From NCBI GenBank assembly GCA_937890845.1, contig CALADR010000158.1:1-12348 (forward strand): a DNA stretch of 12,348 nt. Reading direction: 5' to 3'. Positions within the stretch are counted from its first letter, which is position 1. Every line of letters begins with the position of its first letter. Position numbers and translations under genes: made by a program. Positions 1 through 7,988 of the stretch are shown piece by piece. The notes below the pieces were generated by a model, which saw only the letters and a program-made list of their open reading frames with translations, had not been told where the DNA came from and ran no database searches. Source of the stretch: an uncultured Bacteroidales bacterium. GTDB lineage: Bacteria > Bacteroidota > Bacteroidia > Bacteroidales > UBA932.

Positions 1-22
1 ATCCGACTCGATTGTTAAATTT

Positions 23-49
23 TAAATTTTTCGGTAAAAATTTACCGAA
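23..49. repeat. Two overlapping AT-rich dyads upstream of the PUL promoter
   Basis: Two perfect inverted repeats share bases here. One has 9-base arms at 30-38 and 41-49 around an AA centre. The other has 9-base arms at 23-31 and 36-44 around the loop CGGT. They cannot both form as hairpins at once. The cluster ends 16 bases before the -33 element of the susC-like promoter, where an operator for a PUL regulator could lie. No T-run follows, so a terminator for an upstream gene is less likely. Any regulatory role is inference from position and symmetry only. Confidence 0.4.
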
Positions 50-65
50 GTATTGACCAGTTAAA

Positions 66-96
66 TTTGGAAATATATTAAAGATATGTACCTTTG
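66..96 (+). promoter_or_regulatory. Bacteroidota-type promoter of the PUL operon
   Basis: A TTTG at 66-69 is separated by 19 bases from TACCTTTG at 89-96. This fits the -33/-7 consensus (TTTG, then TAnnTTTG) used by the primary sigma factor of Bacteroides. Transcription would begin a few bases after 96, giving a leader of roughly 35-40 bases before the SusC-like start at 139. The leader is A/T-rich with no Shine-Dalgarno sequence, which is usual for the phylum. Confidence 0.75.
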
Positions 97-138
97 CGGT
101 CGTTTTTCTAAAACAATAACCCTTTCAAACAAATTTTT

Positions 139-3100
139 ATGGTTAAATCATTTAAGTCAACATTGTTCAAATGCTGTACAGCTGTTGTGGCTTTTGCAGC
201 TTTGAATCTTATGTCACTGACAGCTTTTGCCCAAAATCAAGAGGGTGGGGTAGTCAGTGGTGTAATTACTGATGATGCCGGTCCAGTAGTCGGAGCGGCC
301 GTGATGATTAAGGATGCTCCTGGCGGAGTCACTACCGGCCTGGATGGAGAGTATACCCTTGGCGGGCTTAAACTCAATGATGTTATAGTTGTGACTATTC
401 TCGGTTACGAGACTCAGTCTGTCGTCTATGCAGGTCAGTCCAGACAGGATTTTAGCCTTAAGGTATCTACTGAGGCTTTGGACGAGGTAGTGGTAACAGC
501 CCTCGGTATCAAGAGAGAGGAAAAGACACTTGCTTACAATATTCAGCAAGTAAAGTCTGACGAACTAACCGCAGTGAAAGATGCAAACTTTGTCAACTCT
601 CTGGTTGGTAAGGTTGCAGGTGTTCAGATTAACTCAGGTGCCAGCGGACCTGGAAGTTCGACACGAGTTGTGATGCGTGGTATGAAGTCTATCGAGAAGA
701 ACAACACAGTTCTGTATGTGATTGACGGTATTCCTATGTACAACAAGAGCTTCGGAGGAAACGGAGGCGTTATGGCTGAGGCTGTAGGTTCTGAGGCTGC
801 TGCAGATATCAACCCTGAAGATATCGAGTCTGTCAATATGCTTACAGGTCCTTCAGCTGCCGCTCTTTACGGTTCGGATGCTGCAAATGGTGTTATCATC
901 ATCAATACTAAAAAGGGAAAAGAAGGCAGAACATCTGTTTCTATCAGCAACAGTACTACTTTCTCTACCGTATACATGATGCCTGAAATGCAGGACCGTT
1001 ATGGTGTAAGCAGCGGTTACAGCAACTGGGGTGCAGCCCTTCCATCTGATTACAACTATGATCCTCGCAAGTTCTTCAATACAGGAACAAACGTAATCAA
1101 CTCTGTTTCTCTTTCTACAGGAAACGAGAAAAACCAGACTTATATTTCCGCTTCTACTACCAACACTACAGGTATTGTTCCGGAGAGTGACTATGACAGA
1201 TATAACTTTACTGCCAGAAACACTACCAAATTTGCAAACGACAAGCTCATACTTGACTTCGGTGCAAGTTTCATCATACAGAAAGACCACAACCTGGTAT
1301 CACAGGGGTCTTATTTCAACCCGCTTCCTGGTCTTTATCTTTTTCCACGCGGAGGAAACTTCGATGAAATCCGCCTTTATGAAAGATGGGATCCTATCAA
1401 CGGTGTGAATACTCAGTATTGGCCATATACGGAAGGTGCCCACAATATTCAGAACCCTTACTGGATTCAGAACCGCAACAACAGAGACATGTCAAAGCGT
1501 CGTTATATGCTTAACGCATCCCTTCAGTACAATGTGACCAAATGGCTTAATGTTACTGCAAGGGCAAGAATCGACGAGTCTTCATACAAGCATACTACAA
1601 AATACTATGCAGGTACTCTTACAACATTTGCCGGAGAAAACGGAGGATACAAGGTCGACAATATGGGAGACAGATCTTTCTACGGTGATATCATAGCAAA
1701 TGTTGACAAGACTTGGGGAGACTGGAGACTTGTTGCCAATGTCGGAGGTTCTATCAATGATCAGAGATATGAAATGAACCGTGCTGCAGGTGACTTGATT
1801 TTCCCTAATCATTTTGCAGCTAACAACATCAATACAGCAATCAACTATAAAGGAAATGAGGAAGGATGGCATGACCAGACACAGTCTGTTTTCGCATCAG
1901 TTGAAGTAGGCTGGAAGAATATGCTCTTCCTTACAGTTACAGGACGTAACGACTGGGCTTCACAGCTGGCTTATACAAGCAAGAAGTCATTCTTCTATCC
2001 TTCAGTAGGTCTTTCTGCTGTAGTTTCAAGCATGGTCAATATGCCTAAGTGGTTTACTTTCTTGAAAGTACGCGGCTCTTACTCGCAGGTTGCAACTGCA
2101 TTTGACCGTTTTCTTTCAAACCCTAGCTACAAGTACAACGACCAGACTCACAACTGGTCAAAGGCTGATACATATCCTGCATTTGACTTGAAGCCAGAGG
2201 ATACAAGATCTTGGGAAATCGGTCTCAATATGAGATTCTTTGAAAGCCTCAGCCTCGACGTTACTTACTATCGTTCAAATACTTATAACCAGACTATATA
2301 TGCTCCGCTTTCAGCAGCTTCAGGATATAAGAACTTTGTCGCACAGACAGGTAATATCCAGAACCAGGGAGTCGAGCTGGCTGTAGGATATGACAATACT
2401 TGGGGCGGATTCAACTGGAATACAAACCTTACATATACATTCAATGAGAATGTAATCAAAGAGCTGGCTCATGGTATTCCTGATCCTACAACAGGTATTC
2501 CTGTTGACGTTACAGAAATAAACAAGGACTGGCTGGGTGCATCCAATGTGGCACCTCGCGTAATTCTCCGTGAAGGCGGCTCACTTTCTGATGTCTATGC
2601 TCATCATGTAGTAGCCCGTGACCTGAACGGAAACGTTGATGTAGACAACAACGGAAATATCAAGATGCAGGAAGTTGAGCCGTTCAAGCTCGGCTCGCTC
2701 GCTCCTAAGGGCAACCTCGGATGGAGCAATACTTTCAGCTATGCAGGTGTTTCTCTCGGAGTAGTTCTTACTGCTCGTCTTGGTGGTCTTGTATATTCAG
2801 CAACTCAGGGTATCCTGGACTTCTACGGAGCATCAGAGGCTTCTGCTGCTATGAGAGATGCCGGCGGTGTTCCTGTAAACTATGGTTTGCTTGATGCTCA
2901 GAAATATTATAACGGAATCAGTACAGCGCAGGGCGGTTACGCTTCATACTATATGTATGACGCTACCAATATCCGTCTTCAGGAACTTACCTTGAACTAT
3001 ACCCTTCCTAGGAAATGGTTCAATGACAAGCTTGGACTTACAATAGGTTTTGTCGCTAGAAACCTTGCTATGATTTACTGCAAAGCTCCGTTTGATCCTG

Positions 3101-3201
3101 AACTTTCAGCAGCTACAGGAAACAACTACTATCAAGGCGTTGACTATTTCATGCTTCCAAGTACAAGAAACTTCGGATTTAATGTGAAACTTCAGTTCTA
3201 A
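139..3201 (+). CDS. SusC/RagA-family TonB-dependent outer-membrane transporter
   Basis: This is the TonB-dependent outer-membrane porin that would import oligosaccharides captured at the cell surface. A signal peptide covers residues 1-31 (cut after AFA). A carboxypeptidase-D-like regulatory domain spans about 38-110. A TonB-box-like DEVVVTALG lies at 115-123. The plug domain follows, with VLYVIDGIPM at 191-200 and the family's ALYG-AANG-INTKKG signature at about 242-260. The rest is a 22-strand barrel expected from homology, ending in LQF with the terminal aromatic typical of outer-membrane proteins. The 1020-residue length is normal for SusC. There is no N-terminal STN domain, so it does not look like an ECF-sigma/anti-sigma signalling transporter. 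It is the first gene of a four-gene operon, 30 bases before its SusD partner. The family call is secure. The glycan imported is inferred from the GH18 neighbour. Confidence 0.96.
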   Translation: MVKSFKSTLFKCCTAVVAFAALNLMSLTAFAQNQEGGVVSGVITDDAGPVVGAAVMIKDAPGGVTTGLDGEYTLGGLKLNDVIVVTILGYETQSVVYAGQSRQDFSLKVSTEALDEVVVTALGIKREEKTLAYNIQQVKSDELTAVKDANFVNSLVGKVAGVQINSGASGPGSSTRVVMRGMKSIEKNNTVLYVIDGIPMYNKSFGGNGGVMAEAVGSEAAADINPEDIESVNMLTGPSAAALYGSDAANGVIIINTKKGKEGRTSVSISNSTTFSTVYMMPEMQDRYGVSSGYSNWGAALPSDYNYDPRKFFNTGTNVINSVSLSTGNEKNQTYISASTTNTTGIVPESDYDRYNFTARNTTKFANDKLILDFGASFIIQKDHNLVSQGSYFNPLPGLYLFPRGGNFDEIRLYERWDPINGVNTQYWPYTEGAHNIQNPYWIQNRNNRDMSKRRYMLNASLQYNVTKWLNVTARARIDESSYKHTTKYYAGTLTTFAGENGGYKVDNMGDRSFYGDIIANVDKTWGDWRLVANVGGSINDQRYEMNRAAGDLIFPNHFAANNINTAINYKGNEEGWHDQTQSVFASVEVGWKNMLFLTVTGRNDWASQLAYTSKKSFFYPSVGLSAVVSSMVNMPKWFTFLKVRGSYSQVATAFDRFLSNPSYKYNDQTHNWSKADTYPAFDLKPEDTRSWEIGLNMRFFESLSLDVTYYRSNTYNQTIYAPLSAASGYKNFVAQTGNIQNQGVELAVGYDNTWGGFNWNTNLTYTFNENVIKELAHGIPDPTTGIPVDVTEINKDWLGASNVAPRVILREGGSLSDVYAHHVVARDLNGNVDVDNNGNIKMQEVEPFKLGSLAPKGNLGWSNTFSYAGVSLGVVLTARLGGLVYSATQGILDFYGASEASAAMRDAGGVPVNYGLLDAQKYYNGISTAQGGYASYYMYDATNIRLQELTLNYTLPRKWFNDKLGLTIGFVARNLAMIYCKAPFDPELSAATGNNYYQGVDYFMLPSTRNFGFNVKLQF

Positions 3202-3231
3202 TGATCCGATTCCAATAAAATTTTAGACAGT

Positions 3232-4746
3232 ATGAAAAAAATACATAAAATATTGTTTCTTGCTGCTTCTGTTTCCGTAATGGCAGGATGTACCAAGAAC
3301 TTCGAAAAATACAACACTGACCAGTTTGCAGTGCAGAGCGCTGATCCTACAATCCTGTTGCCTACTATGATTGAGTCTCTGATGTACGTACAGCAGAATG
3401 ACTCGCAGATGGTAGACCAGATGGTAGGAACTCTCGGAGGATATTTTACTCTGTCCAACCGTTGGGGCGGTCAGAACTTTGATACTTTCAATCCGTCTGA
3501 CTCCTGGAATGCGATTCCTTATGAGACTCCGTTCCTTGATATTTATGCTAACTTCTTCGAAATAGAGAAGTATACCAGCGGTTCAGGTCACTTCTATGCT
3601 GTAGCTCGTCTTGTCAGGGCTGCTGCCATGATGAGAGTGGCTGACTGTTACGGTCCTATTCCTTACAGCCAGATTCAGGACGGTAAGATGTATGTGGCTT
3701 ATGACTCTAACGAAGATGTCTATAAGCATATCATCGAGGATTTGTCTGCTGCTGCAGGTGTCCTCAGTTCATATGTAACTGCCAATCCGGACAAGAAGCC
3801 TCTTGCAGCACAGGATGCACTTTATGCAGGAGACTATGCAAAGTGGGCAAAATTCGCAAACTCTCTTATAATGAGAGCAGCGATGCGTATCGGTGACAAG
3901 GAAGCTTTCCTTACTGCATATGAGTCTCCATATGGCTATATCGCATCAAACGATGATAATGCCATGATGGATCCTAAGGCTCAGCGCAATCCTTATGACC
4001 TTGCTTCTGAATCATGGGGTGACCTCAGGGCAAATGCCTCTATCGTTGATTATATGAACGGCCTTAAGGACCCTAGAACTACCAAATATTTCTCTCCTGT
4101 AGGAAGTGCAGTCGTAGGAATGCGTTCAGGAAAGGCAGAGTTTGACAAGAGTGTTGTTGCTGGTAAGTTTTCTACTACAAACTTTGAGGAGACTTCAAAG
4201 CTTCCGGTATTCGTAGCTGCAGAAATTCAGTTCATTCTTGCAGAGGCTGTCCTCAAGCAGTGGATTTCAGGAGACGCAGGTGAGTTCTATAAAAAAGGAA
4301 TCGAGCTTTCGATGGCACAGTGGGCAGTAGATGGTGGAGCAGCTGCTACATATATAGCAGATAATAAAAACGTTCCTGCCGGACACAGTGCTGACCCTGC
4401 CGGTTTCCCGGAATATACTCGTAAAACCAAGGTCACAGTAGCATGGGACAACGGTGCGTCAGAAGAAATGAAACTCGAGAAGATCATTACTCAGAAATGG
4501 ATAGCAAACTTCCCTATGGGAATCGAGGCTTGGTCTGAGTGGAGACGTACGGGCTATCCAGAACTTACTCCGGTAATAGACAACCTTTCTCAGGGTAATG
4601 TTTCTGACGATGTCAGAGGAATGCGCAGACTCCGTTATTCATTCAATGAAAAGTCTTTGAATGCTGCCAACTATCAGGGAGCTGTACAGCTTCTCGGAGG
4701 TCCTGACAATGAGTCTACAGACCTTTTCTGGGCCAAGAAGAAATAA
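3232..4746 (+). CDS. SusD/RagB-family surface glycan-binding lipoprotein
   Basis: SusD-like proteins are alpha-helical, TPR-containing lipoproteins that cap the SusC barrel and bind glycan on the outer face of the cell. The signal peptide ends in a lipobox VMAGC with the lipidated cysteine at residue 20. The mature N-terminus reads TKNFEKYNTDQ, and a NTD-x(n)-LLPTMIESL pattern follows. Together with a WNAIPY-type stretch near residue 90 and ARLVRAAAMMRVADCYGPIPY near 125-145, this resembles the SusD-like_2 branch (Pfam PF12771, recalled rather than searched). Length is 504 residues, in the usual range. It sits 30 bases after the SusC gene and 22 bases before the GH18 gene, with no promoter or terminator visible between them, so it is part of the same operon. 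Confidence 0.94.
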   Translation: MKKIHKILFLAASVSVMAGCTKNFEKYNTDQFAVQSADPTILLPTMIESLMYVQQNDSQMVDQMVGTLGGYFTLSNRWGGQNFDTFNPSDSWNAIPYETPFLDIYANFFEIEKYTSGSGHFYAVARLVRAAAMMRVADCYGPIPYSQIQDGKMYVAYDSNEDVYKHIIEDLSAAAGVLSSYVTANPDKKPLAAQDALYAGDYAKWAKFANSLIMRAAMRIGDKEAFLTAYESPYGYIASNDDNAMMDPKAQRNPYDLASESWGDLRANASIVDYMNGLKDPRTTKYFSPVGSAVVGMRSGKAEFDKSVVAGKFSTTNFEETSKLPVFVAAEIQFILAEAVLKQWISGDAGEFYKKGIELSMAQWAVDGGAAATYIADNKNVPAGHSADPAGFPEYTRKTKVTVAWDNGASEEMKLEKIITQKWIANFPMGIEAWSEWRRTGYPELTPVIDNLSQGNVSDDVRGMRRLRYSFNEKSLNAANYQGAVQLLGGPDNESTDLFWAKKK

Positions 4747-4768
4747 TCATTTAATTTAGAATTATAGT

Positions 4769-5896
4769 ATGAAAATGAATATAGCAAAAATTTGTATACC
4801 ATTCTTGGCAGCCTCTGTACTCGTAGGCTGTAAGGATTGGGTGTCTCCGGAAGCTGAAATTCATGACGCTTCTTTGACTGAGGTTGTCAAGGATGACGCA
4901 TATTATGAGGCTTTGAGGGCATTCAAGAAATCGGAACACTCTGTATCCTTCGGCTGGTTCAGTGAATGGGGAGAGGGAAATGTCAGTACGGCGAACATGC
5001 TTCAGGCCGTTCCTGACTCTATGGATATTATTTCCCTTTGGAGCGGCTTTGACCACAACCCTAAGAAAAAAGCCGACCTTGAGTTTGTTACTAAAGTAAA
5101 GGGTACAAGAGTGGTTATGTGCTCGTTTATCGCTGAAGTAGGATGTATGTTCTCTCCTGAAGGAATCGCAGGGGATGTAGATAAGCAGAAAGAGTACTGG
5201 GGCTGGAAAGACGGTGATGAAGAGGCAATCCATGCTTCTATCATCAAATGGGCAAAGGCTGTAGGAGACTCATTGAAGGCAAACGGACTGCACGGTATTG
5301 ATATTGACTATGAGCCGGCTGAGTATGGTGGTAGCCTCTGCCGTAACCACCAGTACTTTACTTGGTTCGTAGAGGAAATGGGTAAATATATCGGTCCTCA
5401 GTCAGGTGATGAGAATACCCTCTTTATAGTTGACGGATATATCAATAGTCTCCCTAATCTGAACAAGATTTACAAATACTTTGACTACTATGTCTCTCAA
5501 GCCTATACTTGGGGAGCTTCTTATTCGGATTCCATGCTTGATGGACGTGTAAATCAGTACTATCCTCTATTCAAGGAATTCATGACAGAAGAGGAGTTTA
5601 CCAACAAGTTTATCGTTACTGAAAATCTTGAGTCTGCTCTTGACTGTCTTCTTGGAGGATACACCTGGAAAGATGATGACTATACTCCGCTTGACAGGTC
5701 AAAGTATCCGAGTCTTGTAGCTTTTGCAAGTTGGGAGCCGGAAAACGGATTCAGGAAAGGCGGTTTCGGAGCTTTCCGTTTCTCGAATGAGAGTGCCAAC
5801 AATCCTAAGTACAAGTGGATGCGCAAGGCTATCCAGCAGCAGAATCCAGCTCCGGGATATAATGTGGTAAAGAAAGAAGACTGCCGCAAAAAATAG
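4769..5896 (+). CDS. GH18-family lipoprotein, endo-beta-N-acetylglucosaminidase-like
   Basis: Family-18 enzymes cleave beta-1,4 bonds between GlcNAc residues by substrate-assisted catalysis. This branch, which resembles Bacteroides BT1044/BT3987-type endoglycosidases, releases N-glycans from glycoproteins at the cell surface. The lipobox VLVGC puts the lipid on Cys21, followed by KD, a surface-export-like signal. The beta-4 signature at 175-182 reads H-G-I-D-I-D-Y-E. Asp178, Asp180 and the proton donor Glu182 are present, but the first Asp of DxxDxDxE is His175. SQAYTWG at 243-249 and ASWEP at 320-324 fit the beta-6 and beta-8 positions of the barrel. The 375 residues suit a single TIM barrel. 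A second Met at position 3 is a possible start and changes little. It could be an active endoglycosidase or a binding-only GH18 relative; the intact Glu favours activity. Confidence 0.88.
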   Translation: MKMNIAKICIPFLAASVLVGCKDWVSPEAEIHDASLTEVVKDDAYYEALRAFKKSEHSVSFGWFSEWGEGNVSTANMLQAVPDSMDIISLWSGFDHNPKKKADLEFVTKVKGTRVVMCSFIAEVGCMFSPEGIAGDVDKQKEYWGWKDGDEEAIHASIIKWAKAVGDSLKANGLHGIDIDYEPAEYGGSLCRNHQYFTWFVEEMGKYIGPQSGDENTLFIVDGYINSLPNLNKIYKYFDYYVSQAYTWGASYSDSMLDGRVNQYYPLFKEFMTEEEFTNKFIVTENLESALDCLLGGYTWKDDDYTPLDRSKYPSLVAFASWEPENGFRKGGFGAFRFSNESANNPKYKWMRKAIQQQNPAPGYNVVKKEDCRKK

Positions 5897-5938
5897 TGCG
5901 AAGTCACCATTTTACAATTGATTACTTATAAATAGAAA

Positions 5939-7177
5939 ATGAAACATATATTCAATACAGTAGCAGTATCATTAGCCGCTTTGCTGGCTGCAGGTTGTGA
6001 CAATGCTGAATATGGCGAGGGAGGAAAGATTGGAGATTCATTGGGAGTACATGCCTTTTTTGCAGAGGGCATCAATACTCCTGGAATTTCAAGTTCCAAT
6101 ATTCTCCTTTCCCAGGATGAAGGTGCGAAAGCTACATTGACACCTTCGCTGACAGACAAGCTGAATGAGGACTGCGTGATGAAACTTGTGATGGATCAGG
6201 ACATTCTCGCAAGATACAATGCCGAGCAAGGAACAAGTTTTGAAATGTTGCCTGATTCTTTGGTGAATCTCGGTGGCGATATCACTATTCCGGCAGGGCA
6301 GTATGCCGCAGAAGCAGTTATAATAGAACTGGGCATGATGCCGGAAGATCTTATAGGTCTGCCGTTTGCAGTACCTGTCAAAATCGAAAAGGTAAGCGGC
6401 GATTTTGAGTTGGCGGCAAATACTTCTGGTTATGTTATAGAAGTTTCTTCTGTTCTTGAGAATGATTTGGCGCAGTTTAACGGGGCTGCAGCCCTCTGGG
6501 TGGAGAATTTCGAGCAGACATTCGACCAGTTCACTATAGAGATGCGTCTTCAGGTTTCCAATACCAATAACAGGAACAGGGATATCTTCAGCTGCATTGA
6601 GGACGGTGAGTTGATGTTCCGTTTCGAGGATCCTCAGAGTGCCTCTGCTACAGATCCCGGACACTCCCTTGTGCAGTTCCAGGGAGTAGGCGGATATCTC
6701 AATCCAAAGGAAGGTATGCACATTGAAGTGAACAAGTGGCAGCATTATGCAGTTACATACGACGGTACGAAGGTTACTATCTATGTCAACGGAGTAGATG
6801 CAGGAAGCAAGGAGTTTGCTCCGAGTGTCGTGAAGAACGGATATTTCAAATATCTCACTTTCATGGGTATCGGAGGATATAACGGTTCTTGGGGTCCTGG
6901 AGACAGTTGGTGGTACGGATGTAAGACTATGGTTACAGAATGCCGTATCTGGTCTGTCGCAAGAACAGCTGACCAGATAGCCAAGAATATGGCTTCAGTG
7001 ACACCTACGACAAAGGGACTTGAAGGATACTGGAGAGTCAACAAGGCAACTTATGACGAATCGAAGAGTCAGTTTGAGGACCTTACAGGTAAAGGCCATC
7101 CTATGACTGCTAAGAAAGGTGTTTCTGTTTGGAATGAAGGTATTCAGAGCATTGATGAGGCTACTCCTTGGAAGTAG
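5939..7177 (+). CDS. DUF1735 plus LamG-type (Laminin_G_3) surface lipoprotein
   Basis: This is a probable surface glycan-binding protein of the PUL. A lipoprotein signal ends in LLAAGC, with the lipidated cysteine at residue 20. Residues about 30-160 match the DUF1735 (BT_3987-like N-terminal) domain, including RYNAEQGTSFEMLPDSL near 92-108 and an ITIPAGQY stretch. Residues about 180-370 form a concanavalin/LamG-like lectin fold, with WQHYAVTYDG from residue 267, IYVNG soon after, and the closing CRIWSVART motif. The 412-residue length leaves no room for a catalytic barrel, and no catalytic residues are apparent. DUF1735/LamG proteins are common companions of GH18 genes in Bacteroides N-glycan loci. 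It follows the GH18 gene by 42 bases and is the last gene of the operon. The glycan-binding role is inferred from family and context. Confidence 0.88.
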   Translation: MKHIFNTVAVSLAALLAAGCDNAEYGEGGKIGDSLGVHAFFAEGINTPGISSSNILLSQDEGAKATLTPSLTDKLNEDCVMKLVMDQDILARYNAEQGTSFEMLPDSLVNLGGDITIPAGQYAAEAVIIELGMMPEDLIGLPFAVPVKIEKVSGDFELAANTSGYVIEVSSVLENDLAQFNGAAALWVENFEQTFDQFTIEMRLQVSNTNNRNRDIFSCIEDGELMFRFEDPQSASATDPGHSLVQFQGVGGYLNPKEGMHIEVNKWQHYAVTYDGTKVTIYVNGVDAGSKEFAPSVVKNGYFKYLTFMGIGGYNGSWGPGDSWWYGCKTMVTECRIWSVARTADQIAKNMASVTPTTKGLEGYWRVNKATYDESKSQFEDLTGKGHPMTAKKGVSVWNEGIQSIDEATPWK

Positions 7178-7200
7178 TCGGACAAATACTTGCGAAAGAG

Positions 7201-7233
7201 GAAGGTGTGCGCTACAGCACGCCTTCTTTTTTT
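7201..7233 (+). terminator. Rho-independent terminator of the PUL operon
   Basis: Ten-base arms at 7201-7210 and 7217-7226 form a stem containing one G-U pair, with the loop GCTACA. T7 follows at 7227-7233. It lies 24 bases after the last PUL stop codon. The next promoter starts only about 20 bases later, so it insulates the ribosomal operon from PUL transcription. Confidence 0.9.
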
Positions 7234-7253
7234 ATATGATTTTTGCTCAAAAC

Positions 7254-7284
7254 ATTGAAAATTAAAATATTAATCGTATATTTG
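7254..7284 (+). promoter_or_regulatory. Promoter of the rplC-rpsC ribosomal operon
   Basis: ATTG at 7254-7257, 19 bases, then TATATTTG at 7277-7284 fits the Bacteroidota -33/-7 pattern well. The start of transcription should fall near 7289-7292, leaving a leader of about 55 bases. The distance from the preceding terminator is short, so this is the only evident promoter for the seven ribosomal genes. Confidence 0.8.
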
Positions 7285-7288
7285 CAGC

Positions 7289-7307
7289 CCGCAAAAATGT
7301 GTTGCGG
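7289..7307 (+). promoter_or_regulatory. Small hairpin at the 5' end of the rplC leader
   Basis: CCGCAA at 7289-7294 pairs perfectly with TTGCGG at 7302-7307 across a 7-base loop. Given the promoter position it would sit at, or just at, the 5' end of the mRNA. It might stabilise the transcript or take part in feedback by a ribosomal protein such as L4 (second gene). No known leader motif is recognised, so the function is open. Confidence 0.4.
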
Positions 7308-7345
7308 AGTATAAAGTATTAATAAACAATTAATTAAACAAACCA

Positions 7346-7984
7346 ATGCCTGGATTAATTGGAAAGAAAATCGGAATGACATCCGTTTTCGGTGCTGATG
7401 GAAAGAATATTCCATGCACCGTTATTGAGGCTGGTCCATGCGTAGTCACGCAAATTCGTACAGTAGAGAAAGATGGTTATGCCGCTGTACAGCTTGCCTA
7501 TGACGAAATTTCAGAAAAGCATGCCAGCAAGCCTTTGAAGGGGCATTTTGAGAAGGCAGGAACCACTCCTAAACGCAAATTGGTGGAATTCAAAGGTTTT
7601 GATACCACTAAAGTTAAGCTTGGAGATGTAATTACCATCAATGACCTTGATCTCCATATGGAGGACGGACAGGTTGACTGGCTTGATGTTACCGGAACAT
7701 CAAAGGGTAAGGGTTTTCAGGGCGTTGTAAAACGTCACGGATTTGCTGGAGTAGGAGGAAAGACTCACGGTCAGCATAACAGACTTCGTCACCCTGGTTC
7801 ACTCGGTGCATCATCTTGGCCGTCACGCGTGTTCAAAGGAATGAGAATGGCCGGACATATGGGTAATGAGCGTGTAAAAGTGCTCAACCTTGAGGTGGTT
7901 AAGCTTATGCCTGAGAACAATATCGTTGTCGTGAAAGGTTCCGTACCTGGAGCCAAAGGTTCATATGTAATTTTGGAGGATTAA
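7346..7984 (+). CDS. rplC: 50S ribosomal protein L3 (uL3)
   Basis: L3 is an early-assembly large-subunit protein that binds 23S rRNA, with a loop reaching toward the peptidyl-transferase centre. The start MPGLIGKKIGMTSVF is the conserved N-terminus and fixes the ATG at 7346. The signature region lies at about 125-175, including HGQHNRLRHPGSLG and RVFKGMRMAGHMGNERV. The 212-residue length is normal. The segment following PGSLG reads ASSWPSRVFKG, so the Gln that PrmB methylates in E. coli L3 does not appear to be present. In most bacteria rpsJ (S10) immediately precedes rplC. Here the gene comes first, behind its own promoter and next to a sugar-uptake locus. No Shine-Dalgarno sequence is visible before the start. 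Confidence 0.98.
   Translation: MPGLIGKKIGMTSVFGADGKNIPCTVIEAGPCVVTQIRTVEKDGYAAVQLAYDEISEKHASKPLKGHFEKAGTTPKRKLVEFKGFDTTKVKLGDVITINDLDLHMEDGQVDWLDVTGTSKGKGFQGVVKRHGFAGVGGKTHGQHNRLRHPGSLGASSWPSRVFKGMRMAGHMGNERVKVLNLEVVKLMPENNIVVVKGSVPGAKGSYVILED
7975..7979 (+). promoter_or_regulatory. Shine-Dalgarno GGAGG for rplD inside the rplC 3' end
   Basis: A perfect GGAGG within the last codons of rplC (Leu-Glu-Asp) lies 9 bases before the rplD ATG. Such sites are unusual in Bacteroidota, whose initiation generally does not rely on them. It may support coupled translation, or may simply come from the acidic C-terminal codons. Confidence 0.45.
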
Positions 7985-7988
7985 GGTT

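Noticed and set aside
1..18. First bases as the 3' end of a tRNA or of an upstream gene
   Set aside because: A short in-frame stop exists at 16-18 and the bases could be read as a T-arm end, but 18 bases are too few to support either.
139..3201. SusC as part of an ECF-sigma/anti-sigma signalling system
   Set aside because: There is no STN domain between the signal peptide and the carboxypeptidase-like domain, and no sigma or anti-sigma gene is in the window.
4751..6745. Long minus-strand open frames opposite the GH18 and LamG genes (4751-5233 and 6089-6745)
   Set aside because: They lie antisense to clearly coding genes, show no recognisable domain, and have compositions expected of shadow frames.
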